64,000 bases of DNA, from the NCBI RefSeq assembly GCF_028858725.1, contig NC_084789.1, positions 37,455,548 to 37,519,547 on the forward strand. The letters run 5' to 3'. Under the pieces are notes generated by a model. It ran no database searches and was not told where the DNA came from. It saw nothing but the letters and a program-made list of their open reading frames with translations. This stretch comes from Colius striatus (taxonomy: Eukaryota > Chordata > Aves > Coliiformes > Coliidae). The position numbers and the translations under genes are program-made. Of the stretch, positions 1 to 12,706 are shown one piece after another. Numbering within the stretch: position 1 is the first letter of the stretch; each line of letters opens with the position of its first letter.

Positions 1-1179
1 AATGACTTCTGAAGCAGCTCAAAGTCCCTCATATGCTGCTAGTATTTCTTTTTCAGTTGGGGTGTAGTGGGCTTCCGATCCTCGATATCCTCGGCTCCAA
101 AATCCTAATGGTCGACCTCGGGTTTCTCCAGATGTTTTCTGCCAGAGGCTCCAGGTGAGACCATGCTCTCCAGCAGCAGTGTAGAGGATATTCTGCACAT
201 CTGATCCTGTACGGATCGACCCAAAAGCGACTGCACGAGCTATTTCCTGTTTAATTTGTTGAAAAGCTTGTTGTTGCTCAAGGCCCCACTCAAAACAGTT
301 CTTCTTTCTGGTTACTCTAAAGAGAGGGCTCACAAGCTGACTATAACCTGGGATATGCATCCTCCAGAATCCCACAAGGCCCAGGAAAGCTTGTGTTTCT
401 TTCTTATTAGTTGGTTGAGACATAGTCGCTATTTTGTTCACAACATCCACAGGCACATGCCGACGTCCATCTTGCCATTTTATGCCTAAAAACTGTATCT
501 CTTGTGCAGGTCCCTTTACTTTGTTTCTTTTTACAGCAAAACCAGCTTTTAGGAGAATCTGTATTATTCTTTTCCCTTTCTCAAACACTTCTTCTGCCTT
601 GTTGCCCCATACAATTATGTCATCAATGTACTGTAAACGTTCAGGGGCTTCACCCATTTCCAGTACAGTTTGGATTAGACCATGACAAATAGTAGGACTA
701 TGTTTCCACCCCTGGGGCAATCGATTCCAGGTATATTGGACACCTCTCCACGTGAAGGCAAATTGTGGCCTGCACTCTGCTGCCAATGGAATTGAGAAAA
801 ATGCATTAGCTATATCAATCGTAGCATACCACTTAGCTGCTTTTGACTCCAGTTCATACTGGAGCTCTAACATGTCTGGTACAGCAGCACTCAGTGGTGG
901 TGTCACTTCGTTCTGGCCATGATAGTCTACTGTTAACCTCCACTCTCCATCAGATTTTTTCACAGGCCATATGGGACTATTAAATGGGGAATGAGTTTTG
1001 CTAATTACTCCTTGAGCCTCCAGTTGATGAATCAACTCACGGATGGGAGTCAGGGAACCTCGGTTTGTGCGATATTGCCTCCGGTGCACCGTCCGGGTAA
1101 CAATTGGTACCTGTTGCTCTTTAACTTGCAGCAATCCCACAACAAAAGGGTCTTCTGAGAGGTCAGGTAAATTAGAGAG
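1..1179 (-). pseudogene. pol: ERV-L-like pol: reverse transcriptase and start of RNase H, partial
   Basis: This is the downstream part of the gag-pro-pol reading frame; codons here are in phase with gag-pro (offset from the gag frame divisible by three), separated from it by a single TAA at 1180-1182. It carries an RT palm with a LTVDY motif and YIDD (619-630), a thumb-like segment, and the first part of RNase H. A TGA at 19-21 interrupts the frame before the window ends. The YIDD variant and the surrounding RT sequence fit class III ERV-L pol. RNase H C-terminus and integrase would lie outside the window. The enzyme would copy viral RNA in the particle, but the stops make this copy defective. 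Confidence 0.85.
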
Positions 1180-3084
1180 TTATTTGATTTTCTCTGTATC
1201 TACAGTGGCTATACCAAAAGCCCATCGACACCCCTTGGGGTCTTTGAAGTACCCTCTCCTGAGGTAATCTATGCCAAGAATACAAGGGGCCTCTGGACCA
1301 GTCACAATGGGGTGTTTTTTCCATTTGTCCCCTGTTAAGCTCACTTCAGCCTCTAATACAGATAATTCTTCACATCCCCCTGTCACTCCAGAGATCCAGA
1401 TAGAATCTGTGCCTCTATACCTTGATGGCATCAATGTACACTGTGCCCCTGTGTCTACTAAGGCTTTATACCTTTGTGGGTTTGATGTGCCAGGCCATCG
1501 AACCCACACAGTCCAGTAGATTCGGTCATCCCTTTCCTCCTCCTGGCTGGAGGCAGGGACCCTCTGTTTCTGTTCTTCATCAGAGTATTCGCTATCTGAT
1601 CCTTGCAATTTTAGACCTGAAGTCTCCTCATTGGCATCGAAGGAAGTAGTTGCAGTTCTTCTATGTCTTGGAGATTGTTGATTGTCCTCTTTTGTTTTGG
1701 CAGTTACTATGCTGACAGCCCTCTTGGGTGGTCCTTTTCTAACAGCTGTCTTCCCCCTTAGTTCACGTACACACACTTCCAGCTTAAAAGTGGGTTCACC
1801 ATCCCATTTCCTCATATCCTCTCCTTGGCCACGCAAAAAGAGCCAGAGTTTATTTCGAGGTGTACTCCTGCGTCTGGGACTTCCTTTTCCCCTGGTCGGG
1901 ACAGTGGATGACCGAATTCTTGAGGCAGTTCTGACAGTCAGACCATCATCCCACACTGCTGAGGAGGTGCAGAGGCACTCTTCATAGTTCTGTAACCAAG
2001 AAGATACCCTCTCCACTGTTGGTATAGCTATGTCTGGATGATACACCATTGTCAAGATATTCGAATATGTAGCTGGGGCACTCTGAATCACTTTTCTCAA
2101 CATGGCCCGTGTACACTGGACATCGTCTGGATCTGTGGAGGCCTCGGCATTATCTAGATCACCATAGATGACTTCCAACACAGCTAATTCCCTTAGATAT
2201 TGGATCCCTTCATTAGCTCTAGTCCACTTTCCTCGGGCATTTACAAGGTCTTCCTTGAATGGGTATCTTGCCCGTACACTTGAGAGGAGCCGTTTCCAGA
2301 GACTACAAATTGAGGTCTTCTTTCCAATGCCTCTATCAATTCCCCGGTCCCTAGCAAGAGATCCTAGCTGTTGGGCTTCTCTGCCTTCCAATTGCTGACT
2401 GTCAGCCCCGTTATCCCAACATCGGAGCAGCCAGGCACCAATCCACTCACCTGGCTGGCGACTGTAAGCTTTTCGCATATCTCTAAGTTCTGTTGAGGTG
2501 AGGGACCGAGTAGTTTCCATTTCCTTTTCGATTTCTTTCACTCCTTCTCCTGATCTCCTTACCGAAGGACCAGTTTCTTCTTCTAGCCTTTCCTCTTCCT
2601 CCTCTTCTGCCCTTACTAATCGATGATATGGACTTGACCTCCTTATCCACTGCTTCTTTTTCACTACTGGGGCAACCACTGTGGTTGTTGTTTGATTCCC
2701 TGACTCAACCATGGTAGTCTCAGGTATAGTTTGAATTTCCACCTCCTCCATAGTTCTCTGAGAGGACTGGACTGCGACTGACTCAACCATGGTGGTCTCA
2801 GGTACCGTTTGAGTTTCCACTTCAATCATAGTTCTCTGAGAGGACTGGAATGCAGCTCGGTAGGCAGAGGCTAGGCCCCAGTATAGTGCCTGAACCTGAT
2901 GGGCCTCATTAGGGTAGGTAAGACACCCTTCTATCAGGTGGCGTGACAGTAAAGCAGGGTTTTTTATCTGTTCAGATGTAAAATCCCAGGTTACAGGAGG
3001 TGATAACCATCCTAGGAATTTGCCCAAATTCATCCACACACCCTGCCACCCAGGGACTGGCCGCTTCAGGGGACATTTTAACAT
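1180..3084 (-). CDS. gag-pro: ERV-L-like Gag-protease open frame
   Basis: About 634 codons are open from ATG at 3084 (first in-frame ATG; same start as in copy B) to TAA at 1180-1182. The middle region has the conserved RQPGEW...LLRCWD and Q-L-G-SLARD stretches seen in ERV-L/Fv1-type capsids. An acidic Glu run (about 2590-2620) and a basic, Arg-rich tail follow. No CCHC zinc knuckle is visible. A retropepsin domain with LVDTGAQC (about 1439-1462) is fused in the same frame near the end. Compared with copy B it has a tandem duplication of 26 codons (78 bp, about 2700-2855). Gag would build the particle core and the protease would mature it. Whether the protein is made is unknown. Confidence 0.8.
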   Translation of the reverse strand: MLKCPLKRPVPGWQGVWMNLGKFLGWLSPPVTWDFTSEQIKNPALLSRHLIEGCLTYPNEAHQVQALYWGLASAYRAAFQSSQRTMIEVETQTVPETTMVESVAVQSSQRTMEEVEIQTIPETTMVESGNQTTTTVVAPVVKKKQWIRRSSPYHRLVRAEEEEEERLEEETGPSVRRSGEGVKEIEKEMETTRSLTSTELRDMRKAYSRQPGEWIGAWLLRCWDNGADSQQLEGREAQQLGSLARDRGIDRGIGKKTSICSLWKRLLSSVRARYPFKEDLVNARGKWTRANEGIQYLRELAVLEVIYGDLDNAEASTDPDDVQCTRAMLRKVIQSAPATYSNILTMVYHPDIAIPTVERVSSWLQNYEECLCTSSAVWDDGLTVRTASRIRSSTVPTRGKGSPRRRSTPRNKLWLFLRGQGEDMRKWDGEPTFKLEVCVRELRGKTAVRKGPPKRAVSIVTAKTKEDNQQSPRHRRTATTSFDANEETSGLKLQGSDSEYSDEEQKQRVPASSQEEERDDRIYWTVWVRWPGTSNPQRYKALVDTGAQCTLMPSRYRGTDSIWISGVTGGCEELSVLEAEVSLTGDKWKKHPIVTGPEAPCILGIDYLRRGYFKDPKGCRWAFGIATVDTEKIK

Positions 3085-3230
3085 GTTTCCATCGCAAATT
3101 TGTCCTTTCTGATACCCAGATGAGTCCAGATTCCACAAAATATGTCATATACCAACCATGTTAATTAGTAATATTAAAACTCTTATATAAGGGTGACTAA
3201 GGACCTGGGAAGTCTGTATAACAAAATTGT

Positions 3231-3488
3231 CTAGATCGTCCGAGCTGAGGGGAAAGAGCTGCTTTGCCCAATGGCCTCCACAAGATAGCTCCCACAGCAC
3301 AGTAAATCCATCAGTAACAGAATGAGACTTGCTATTATTATTTGGGCCATCATGTTCCCAGGCCCTTTCATCCTTTTCACAAAATCATATAGCCAGCTTA
3401 GCAAAGCTATTAAGGTTAAAGCACAGCACAGAGTCAATGTTAGTAGCATCGTGTTCCCAAACATTAGAAAGTGTAAGATAAGCTGCAT
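3231..3488 (-). CDS. Small two-helix membrane ORF upstream of gag (copy A)
   Basis: An 85-codon ATG-started ORF lies between the PBS and gag, in a different frame from gag, ending 147 bp before the gag ATG. It has two hydrophobic segments (about residues 4-32 and 47-66) joined by a short basic loop (VKRMKG), with several Cys residues and a polar tail. It is intact here and in copy B at 22613-22870, differing by one residue (Ser/Thr). I do not recognise the family. Possibilities are a lineage-specific accessory or leader protein, or a chance ORF kept open because the copies are young. No known ERV-L gene occupies this position to my knowledge. Confidence 0.55.
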   Translation of the reverse strand: MQLILHFLMFGNTMLLTLTLCCALTLIALLSWLYDFVKRMKGPGNMMAQIIIASLILLLMDLLCCGSYLVEAIGQSSSFPSARTI

Positions 3489-3578
3489 AACAGCAAGGCT
3501 CTGTGATCACCACAGGAACTTTGAACTCATTGGCTTACTGTAATTGCAATGCAGTTAATGTAAAACTGCTATTATCTC

Positions 3579-3596
3579 GCCCCACGTTGGGTGTCA
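3579..3596 (-). promoter_or_regulatory. Primer binding site, tRNA-Lys1,2 type
   Basis: On the minus strand the 18 bases read TGACACCCAACGTGGGGC, two mismatches from the classical tRNA-Lys1,2 site. It lies 7 bases inside the LTR, as expected for minus-strand DNA priming. Confidence 0.8.
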
Positions 3597-3603
3597 AAAG
3601 GGC

Positions 3604-4153
3604 TGTGGTAGTTTGACCCTGGCTGGATGCCAGGTGCCCACCACACCGCTCTATCCCCCACCTCGTCAGCAAGCCAGGGAAGGGGAGAAAATAAGATGGG
3701 AGTCTCGTGGGTTGAAATAAAAGCAGTTTAATAAATAAGCAGCAAAGCCGCACGCGCGGGAAGCAAAGCAAAAGCAGATAAAACTGTTACTCTCTACTTC
3801 CCATCAGCAGCGATGTCCGGCCACCTCCCGAGAAGCAGGGCTTCAGTACGCCTAGCGGTTGCTTTGGGAAGGCCAGAAATGAATCACGCCTCCCCTTCCT
3901 GCTCCTCTCCCCAAGTTTATATTACTGAGCTGACGTCATATGGTATGGAATATCTCCTTGGTCAGCCTGGGTCAGCTGTCCTGGCCATAGTCCCTCCCAA
4001 GATCATTCTCACCCACAGCTATTGGTGAAGGTGGGGGAAGGAATGCTGGAGGGACAGCCCTGATTCTGTGCAAGTGGTAGTCATAATATCAACAGTAAGC
4101 CCAGCACTGCAGGAGCTGCTGTGGAAAATCACTACCATCCCAGACCCACTACA
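3604..4153 (-). repeat. 5' LTR of ERV-L-like provirus A
   Basis: 550 bp with TG...CA ends (on minus: TGTAGTGGG... to ...CTACCACA). It contains a CRE-like TGACGTCA palindrome (3931-3938), a TATA-like element just downstream on the minus strand, and an ATTAAA-type poly(A) signal. Same family as LTRs at 12152, 20469, 21944 and 27348. Confidence 0.88.
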
Positions 4154-5308
4154 GGGAGCTATCTCCAATAACACTCACTTGTACTGCTAAGGTCCCATTG
4201 AAAAAATAGAGACTCGGTAGAGGTTATACCACTGCGAATGGGAGCTACAAGAAAGCAGGAAGGGAGACCCCACCTACACTAGTAAGTAGGTCCTCATGTA
4301 GTCTATCAGCCAGCACTGTGTCACATTTGCCCCTGCTTTCCTGTGGGCGCTACCTCTAATCCCACTCACTGTGCCTGCTCAGCACCCATTGAAAAAATAC
4401 ATGCTGTCGGTAGAAGTTATACCACTGCCGATGGGAGCTACAAGAAAGAAGGAAGGCAGACCCCACCTACAGTAGTAAGCAGGTCCCCATGTAGTCTATC
4501 AGCCAGCATAGTATCACATTTGCAGCTTCTTTCCTGTGGGAGGTATCTCCAATCGCACTCACTTGGACTGCTGAAGTCCCATTGAAAAAATATATGCTGT
4601 CGGTTAAGTTATATCACTGCGTATGGGAGCTACAGGAAAGCAGGAAGACAGACCCCAATTACAGTTTTAAGTAGTCCGCATGTAGTCTATCAGTCAGAAC
4701 TGTGTTACATTTGCAGCTGCTTTCCTGTGGGAGCTATCTCCAATCCCACTCACTTGGACTGCTCAACTAACATTGAAAAAATATATGCTGTAGGTTAAGT
4801 AATATCGCTGTGTATGGGAGCTACAAGAAAGCAGGAAGGGAGACCTCACCTACAGTAGTCAGTAGGTCCCCATGTAATCTATCAGCCAGCACTGTGTCGC
4901 GTTGGCATCTGCTTTGCTGTAGGAGCTATCTCCAATAACACTCACTTGTACTTGTCAGGTCCCATTGAAAAAATATATGCTGTCGGTTAAGTTATACCAC
5001 TGTGTATGGAAGTCACAAAAATGCTGTAAGGCAGACCCCACGTACAGTAGTAAGTAGGTCCACATGTAGTCTGTCGGCCAGAACTGTGACACCTTTGAAG
5101 CTGCTTTCCTGTCAGAGCTATCTCCAATGCCACGCTCTTGGCATCGTCAGCTCTCTTTAAAAATATATTCTTTCTGCAGAAGTTATACTACTACGTATGG
5201 GAGGTACAAGAAAACAGGAAGGCAGACTCCACCTACAGTAGTAAGTAGTTCCCCATGTACTCTGTCATTCAGCACTGTGTCACATTTTCAGCTTCTTTCC
5301 TCTGGGAG
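4154..5308 (+). repeat. Satellite block, ~192-bp monomers
   Basis: Tandem monomers; spacing between successive CATTGAAAAA motifs (4387, 4580, 4771, 4963) is 191-193 bp. Each monomer has GGGAGCTACAAGAAAGCAGG, an ACCTAC/GTAGGT inverted repeat with an 8-base loop, CACTGTGTCACATTTGCAGC and CTGTGGGAGCTATCTCC. The monomer preceding the solo LTR is of the variant CGCTCTTGGC...CTCTTTAAAAA type. Apparent ORFs here are just the monomer translated. Confidence 0.93.
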
Positions 5309-5758
5309 TGTCCTGATTTGAGTCAGAATAGAGTTTATTCCCATGAGGAACCAGGAAAGGGCACAGTCTGAACAGCTGACCCAGGTTGGCCAGCAGGTAT
5401 TCGATACCATCCTAACCGTCATGCCCAGGGTGAGGGCTGGCCGGAATAAGCTCTTCCCTGGAATAAGCTCTTCCGGGTGGTGCGGACCCTCGGTCGCCGG
5501 TCCGGAGCGGTCGCTCACGTCGGGTCCCGGGTGGTGAGCAACTGTATCACTCACCAGTTTTCTTTGTAATATCCCCTTGTCTTTATTATAGTTGTTACTC
5601 TTCAATTTTCCCCAGTAAACTGTTCTTATTTCAACTTACGCGGGCTCTTTTACTTTTGTTTTTCTCCCTCTCTGATCCCCTCCACATTCCGTCGAGAGGG
5701 GGAGGGGGAGGAGTCGGGGTTTCCTTCGCCTTTGCTCTGCCTGGGCAAAACCACGACA
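5309..5758 (+). repeat. Solo LTR of a second ERV-L-like family
   Basis: 450 bp beginning TGTCCTGATT and ending AACCACGACA, flanked on both sides by GGGAG (5304-5308 and 5759-5763), a perfect 5-bp target duplication. The ending GGGCAAAACCACGACA type is common in bird ERV-L LTRs. Part of its U3 (CAGCTGACCCAGG...) resembles the U3 of the A/B LTR, but the rest differs, so it is a separate family. Inserted at the same satellite position as the LTRs at 3604-4153 and 12152-12706. Confidence 0.85.
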
Positions 5759-6482
<724 letters not shown>

Positions 6483-6616
6483 GCTGGGCCCAGCGGCCCT
6501 CACTGCATCTCCTGTTGGAGCTGTTCCCAGTTTGGCCCGAGCGCACTCCCACTTTTGCTTTGATCCTTTTTGTGGCATAGTTAGATTCTGCTTCCTTCTG
6601 AAAGGCCTGAGTGGGA

Positions 6617-6622
6617 ATTAAA
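6617..6622 (+). terminator. Candidate poly(A) signal of the tektin-like terminal exon
   Basis: ATTAAA 135 bases after the stop codon, followed by a GT-rich stretch. It suggests that the 3' untranslated region is preserved. Confidence 0.45.
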
Positions 6623-6970
6623 TGATCGTTTGGTGTGTTACATGGTCTGCCCGGGTTTTCTTTTGCCTTTGGTTTTTCTCTTTCTGCCGCTGTTCTTTCA
6701 CGGTGGGACAGAGAGCAGCCGAAAGGAGGTTGTAGCCAGGTGGGGGTCGATCTCTTCTCTCCAGTAAGGAATGACAGGGCAAGTTGCATCAAGTTGCAGC
6801 AGAGGAGGTTTAGATCGGAGATGAGGAAGAGTTCTCAGGGACACGGGGACACAGTAAGAGTTCACTGGGGTGGGTTTCACCCAGTATCTATTAGGAAGAA
6901 GCCCAGTGGTTTTGGGAGAGCCACTCTGGACACTTTGCATCACCACGGGCTTGCAGGAGGGCCTGTACGC
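6623..6970. other. Non-coding flank downstream of tektin-like 3' end
   Basis: Unique-looking sequence; I see no gene or repeat in it. Confidence 0.5.
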
Positions 6971-7250
6971 TCATAGAATCGTAGAACTGTAGGGATTGGA
7001 AGGGACCTCTCGAGACCATCTAGTCCAATCCCCCTGCCAAAACGCGTCCACCTAGATCAGGTCACAGGAACGCGTCCAGGCGGGTTTGGAGGTCCTCCCA
7101 GGGAAGGAGCCTCCACACCCTCCCTGGGCAGCCTGTGCCAGTGCTCCCTCACTTCAACTGCAACACAAGGTTTTTCTTGTGTTTAAATGGGATCTTTTGT
7201 GTTCCAGCTTCATCCCATTGCCCCTTGTCCTGTCACCAGGTACAACAGAA
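6971..7250 (-). mobile_element. CR1 LINE, 3' end fragment
   Basis: Begins TCATAGAATC with the reversed ATTCTATG-type tail, then GGGATTGGAAGGGACCTC, CCAATCCCCCTGCC, CCTCCCTGGGCAGCCTGT and CCCCTTGTCCTGTCAC, the usual order of the bird CR1 3' region in reverse orientation. 5'-truncated, as is normal for CR1. Good evidence for an avian (or at least sauropsid) genome. Confidence 0.88.
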
Positions 7251-9261
7251 AAAAACTATGGACTATAGCACTTGGTTTTATTCCACCACTGCCCATAGAA
7301 TTTGTCACCCTGGAGTCATAATTTTTGAAAGGTTCCTGTCTTGATGACTGAGCTGGGCTGTCTCCCAGAACACGTAAGTTAATTTGGAAATGGCCACCAC
7401 TGTTGGTACTTTGCAGAATTAATTGTTCCTTAGACTTTCAGGGAAATCGGAAACAGCATTGTTGGGAGCCTATGGGCAGAAGTCCCACCTGGCCGTGAAT
7501 TCAGCTTCTCACCTGCTGTTTCAGTGCATCCTGAATTCTGCAGAGGCTGTTCACATTGTCTGCGGACACCCAGGTACTGATCACCTGGGCAGCCAGAGTT
7601 AAACTAGCAGTTCTAAGAAAGATCTTGAGATTTTGAAAGAAAGATGTTCAAAAGAAAGCCAAGTTGGCATGGAATTTCCCGATTCCAGCAATTATTTACT
7701 GAAGCACAACTTCTCTGTGAGATCTAGGTACAGGGCACGTAACTCCCATTCTAGGACCAGCAACTTTCATAAATCTCCAACTCACAAAAATTTCTCTGCC
7801 CCTGATGCGCTTGCGGACTTTGATTTGTGAGATTTTTGAGATATCCTGAATTAGTTGCTGGGACTTATCTTTATTCATTATACAAAACCACTGGACTGGA
7901 ACCTACTCAGAATTCTCCACCTGTCTGTAGGCAGTGTAAAAATCTATTTTGATGGCCTTGTTCATCGTGGTGAGAAATTCCAGTGCCCAATGGAATAGAA
8001 TCCAGTCTAATTGCTCCCTCACAGAGAGAGCAACTCCATCTCCTTGAGAAGGGGAGGGTGAGGAGAGGCCGGGAGCAGGTTGCCCATTCCTGCATCCAGC
8101 CGCCCTCACAGCTGCCGGGACTGGCCCACGCAGAATGAGGTCACAGAGCCACCTGCGCCCCTGGCAATGCTCCCTGGGCCTGTGTCCCCGTGTCCCTGAC
8201 AGGGCCACATTGGCCGTGGGGCCACTGAGCCAACAGCACACAGTGAGCAGCAGCTCCTGGGCACCGCCAGCCCCCCGGGCTGAGCCTGGCTGGGAGCAGC
8301 AGGGACGGGACGGGTTCGGGGAAGGACACGTCCCTGCAACACGGCAGCTGCCTGCAACTGCCGCAGGGACTTTCTGTGCCAGGGGCTGACACCTGTACCC
8401 ACACAGGAGCTTCATGCCCAGCTCAGCAGACCCTCCTGGGGTGTGTTGGGTACATTTGGTGGCCCTCTGCTCAGAAGGGGCTGAGAATCTCCACCTGGAA
8501 AGAGAAAGAGCCCCCAGAGTGCCATAGGCAGCTCTCAGGAGCTCAATCTTCCTGTGTGGTCTTTCCTCCCAGGGTTACTGCAAGGCTGCTGTTTACAAGA
8601 CGCTCTGACAAGGCTGTGGGATCTCTCCCTTCCAAGCATGTTCCCTTGGCATCAGGTGAGCCACAGACCGGTTTTCTTCCTTTGAGATCAAGAGATGGCT
8701 GTTCTGGGGGAGGAGGGGGTGGGTTGGTCACCTGTGGGCCCCGTCCTGCAAAGCTCAGCTCCCCTGCAGAGTCCTCAGCCCAGCATTTCATGCTGTGAAG
8801 ACAGAGAGGATGAGGATGGAGTCCCTGGCCCACAGCTGGTGCTGAGCTGGGAGCGGCTGTGTCTTCACAGCCCTCGGGGCTGGCAATGGAGCTTTTCAAG
8901 TGAAAATGATCCCTGGAGGCCTCTGAGGTCAGCAGATATGCCAGCCAAAAGAAAGAGATGGGCAGTGGAGGAAGGGCAAGTGCACTTGCCCTGGACTGAC
9001 AGATTGAAGGAAGATGAAGGCCCGGTGTCAGCCCTTCTCCTCAGCAGCCGTGGTTTGCTCCTCTGACCTGGTGCTGGATCCCAGCCCCACAGTCCAACTC
9101 TGACTTAGGCAAACGCTTGGGGAGGGATTTGTTTTCAAGGGCTTTAGCACAGGCCACGTGTGGGTGCCGTGTGCGTCGCCGTTTGTGCTCTCAGCTGTTG
9201 CTGTCAGGCAAGTGCAGGAGCTGACTGAGGGAAGTTGTCTTCTCCCGTCTCCTCTGTGCAG
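7251..9261. other. Intergenic sequence between tektin-like 3' end and 5' end
   Basis: About 2 kb with moderately GC-rich parts (8050-9100) and several chance ORFs with no recognisable domain. The segment probably holds the upstream flank and first non-coding exon or promoter of the tektin-like gene, but nothing specific can be assigned. Confidence 0.4.
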
Positions 9262-11092
<1,831 letters not shown>

Positions 11093-11177
11093 TAGACCAA
11101 CCCCTCACTGTGTGTGTGACGCCCTCACCTCCCTGGGACACCGACCACCCTCCACACAGACCTGGCCCGGGAAGAGA

Positions 11178-12151
11178 CCAATCCCACTCACTTGGAATGC
11201 TCATGTCCCATTGAAAATATATATGCTGTCGCTTAAGTTATACCACTGCGTATGGGAGCAACAAAAAACCAGGAAGGCAGACCCCATCCAAAAGTAGTAA
11301 GTAGATCCAATGTAGTCTATCAGCCAGCACTGTGTTACATTTGCAGCTGCTTTCATGTGGGACCTATCTGCAATTCCAGTCACTTGAACTTCTCAACGAC
11401 CATTGAAAAAATACAGACTGTCAGTAGAAGTTAGTGCGTATGGGAGCTCCAAGAAAGCAGGAAGGCAGACCCCACCTACAGTAGTAAGTAGGTCCCCATG
11501 TAGTCTATCAGTATGCGCTGTTTCACATTTGCAGATTCTTTCCTGCGGGAGTTATCTCCAATCCCACTCACATGTACTGCTCAAATCCCATTGAAGAAAT
11601 ACAGACTGTCGGTAGAAGTTATACACTGTCAATGGGAGCTACAAGAAAGCAGGAAGGCAGACCCCAACTACAGTAGTAAGTAGGTCCTCATGTAGTCTAT
11701 CAGCCAGCATTGTGTCACATTTTCAGCTGCTTTCCTTTGGGAGCTATCTCCAATCCCACTCACTTGGACTGCTTAGGTTTTTCAGGCTTCGAGCCTGGTT
11801 TCAGGCTTTCAGTCTGCGTTTTTCAGATTTCGAGTCTGATTCATTTTTCAGGCTTCGAGCCTTTTTTCAGGCTTCGAGCCTGATTTTCACACTTTAAATC
11901 TGATTTTTTCAGGCCAAGAGACAAAAAACTTCGCGACATAGCTGCTTTCCTGTGAAAGTTGTCTCCCATCCCACTAACTTGGACTGCTCAACTCCCACTG
12001 AAAAAATGCAGACTGTGGGTAGAAGTTATACCACTGCATAACGGAGGTACAAGAAACCAGGAAGGCAGACCCCACCTACAGTAGTAAGTAGGTCCCCATG
12101 CAGTCTATCAGCCAGCACTGTGTCACATTTGCAGCTGCTTTCCTGTGGGAG
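11178..12151 (+). repeat. Satellite block with an embedded U5 fragment
   Basis: Monomers resume at CCAATCCCAC within the unit and end at GGGAG (12147-12151), where a solo LTR is inserted. A foreign segment interrupts at 11776-11938. Confidence 0.9.
11776..11938 (+). repeat. U5 fragment of the Lys3-type LTR with hairpin units
   Basis: Repeated TTCAGGCTTCGAGCCTG-type units followed by TTTTTTCAGGCCAAGAG and CTTCGCGACA match the U5 end of the LTRs at 33180-33873 and 37702-38299. Only the U5 end is present; satellite continues on both sides. Confidence 0.75.
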
Positions 12152-12706
12152 TGTGGTAGTTTGAGCCTGGCTGGATGCCAGGTGCCCACCACACTGCTTT
12201 ATCCCCCACCTCCTCAGCAAGCCAGGGAAGGGGAGGAAATAAGATGGGAGTCTCGTGGGTTGAGATAAAAGCAGTTTAATAAAGAAGCAGCAAAGTCGCA
12301 CACGCGGGAAGCAAAGCAAAAGCAGATAAAGATGTTACTCTCTATTTCCCATCAGCAGCGATGTCCGGCCACCTCCCGAGAAGCAGAGCTTCAGGATGGG
12401 TAGCGGTTGCTTTGGAAGGCCAGAAATGAATATCGCCTCCCCTTCCTGCAGCTCTCCCCCAGTTTATATTACTGAGCTGATGTCATATGGTATGGAATAT
12501 CTCCTTGGTCAGCCTGGGTCAGCTGTCCTGGCCATAGTCCCTCCCAAGATCATGACCACCCACAGCTATTGGTGAAGGTGGGGGAAGGAATGCTGGAGGG
12601 ACAGCCCTGATGCTGTACAAGAAGTAGTCATAATATTGATATCAAAAGTAAGCACAGCAGTGCAGGAGCTGCTGTGGAAAATCACTACCATCCCAGACCC
12701 ACTACA
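12152..12706 (-). repeat. Solo ERV-L-like LTR (A/B family)
   Basis: 555 bp, TG...CA, flanked by GGGAG on both sides (12147-12151 and 12707-12711), a perfect 5-bp target duplication. Its CRE palindrome is mutated (TGATGTCA at 12478-12485). No internal region remains, so it arose by LTR-LTR recombination. Confidence 0.9.

Larger units (their letters stand above)
1..4153 (-). mobile_element. ERV-L-like provirus A, 5' portion (cut by window edge)
   Basis: Read on the minus strand the order is LTR (3604-4153), Lys1,2-type PBS, a small membrane ORF, gag-protease and pol, with the rest beyond base 1. The gag capsid-like region, the protease and a YIDD reverse transcriptase resemble ERV-L (class III, spumavirus-related) elements; this is family recognition, not a search. 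The LTR is followed at 4154 by GGGAG of the satellite, consistent with one half of a 5-bp target duplication. It closely matches provirus B at 21944-27716, which has the opposite orientation. Confidence 0.85.

Noticed and set aside
4154..5308. CENP-B box in the satellite monomer
   Set aside because: I looked for TTCG-N4-A-N2-CGGG-like sequence in the monomers and saw none; centromeric function cannot be claimed.
7903..8899. Several ORFs of 98-170 codons on both strands
   Set aside because: Overlapping frames in GC-rich intergenic DNA, no recognisable domain, no splice or start context; shadows are likely.
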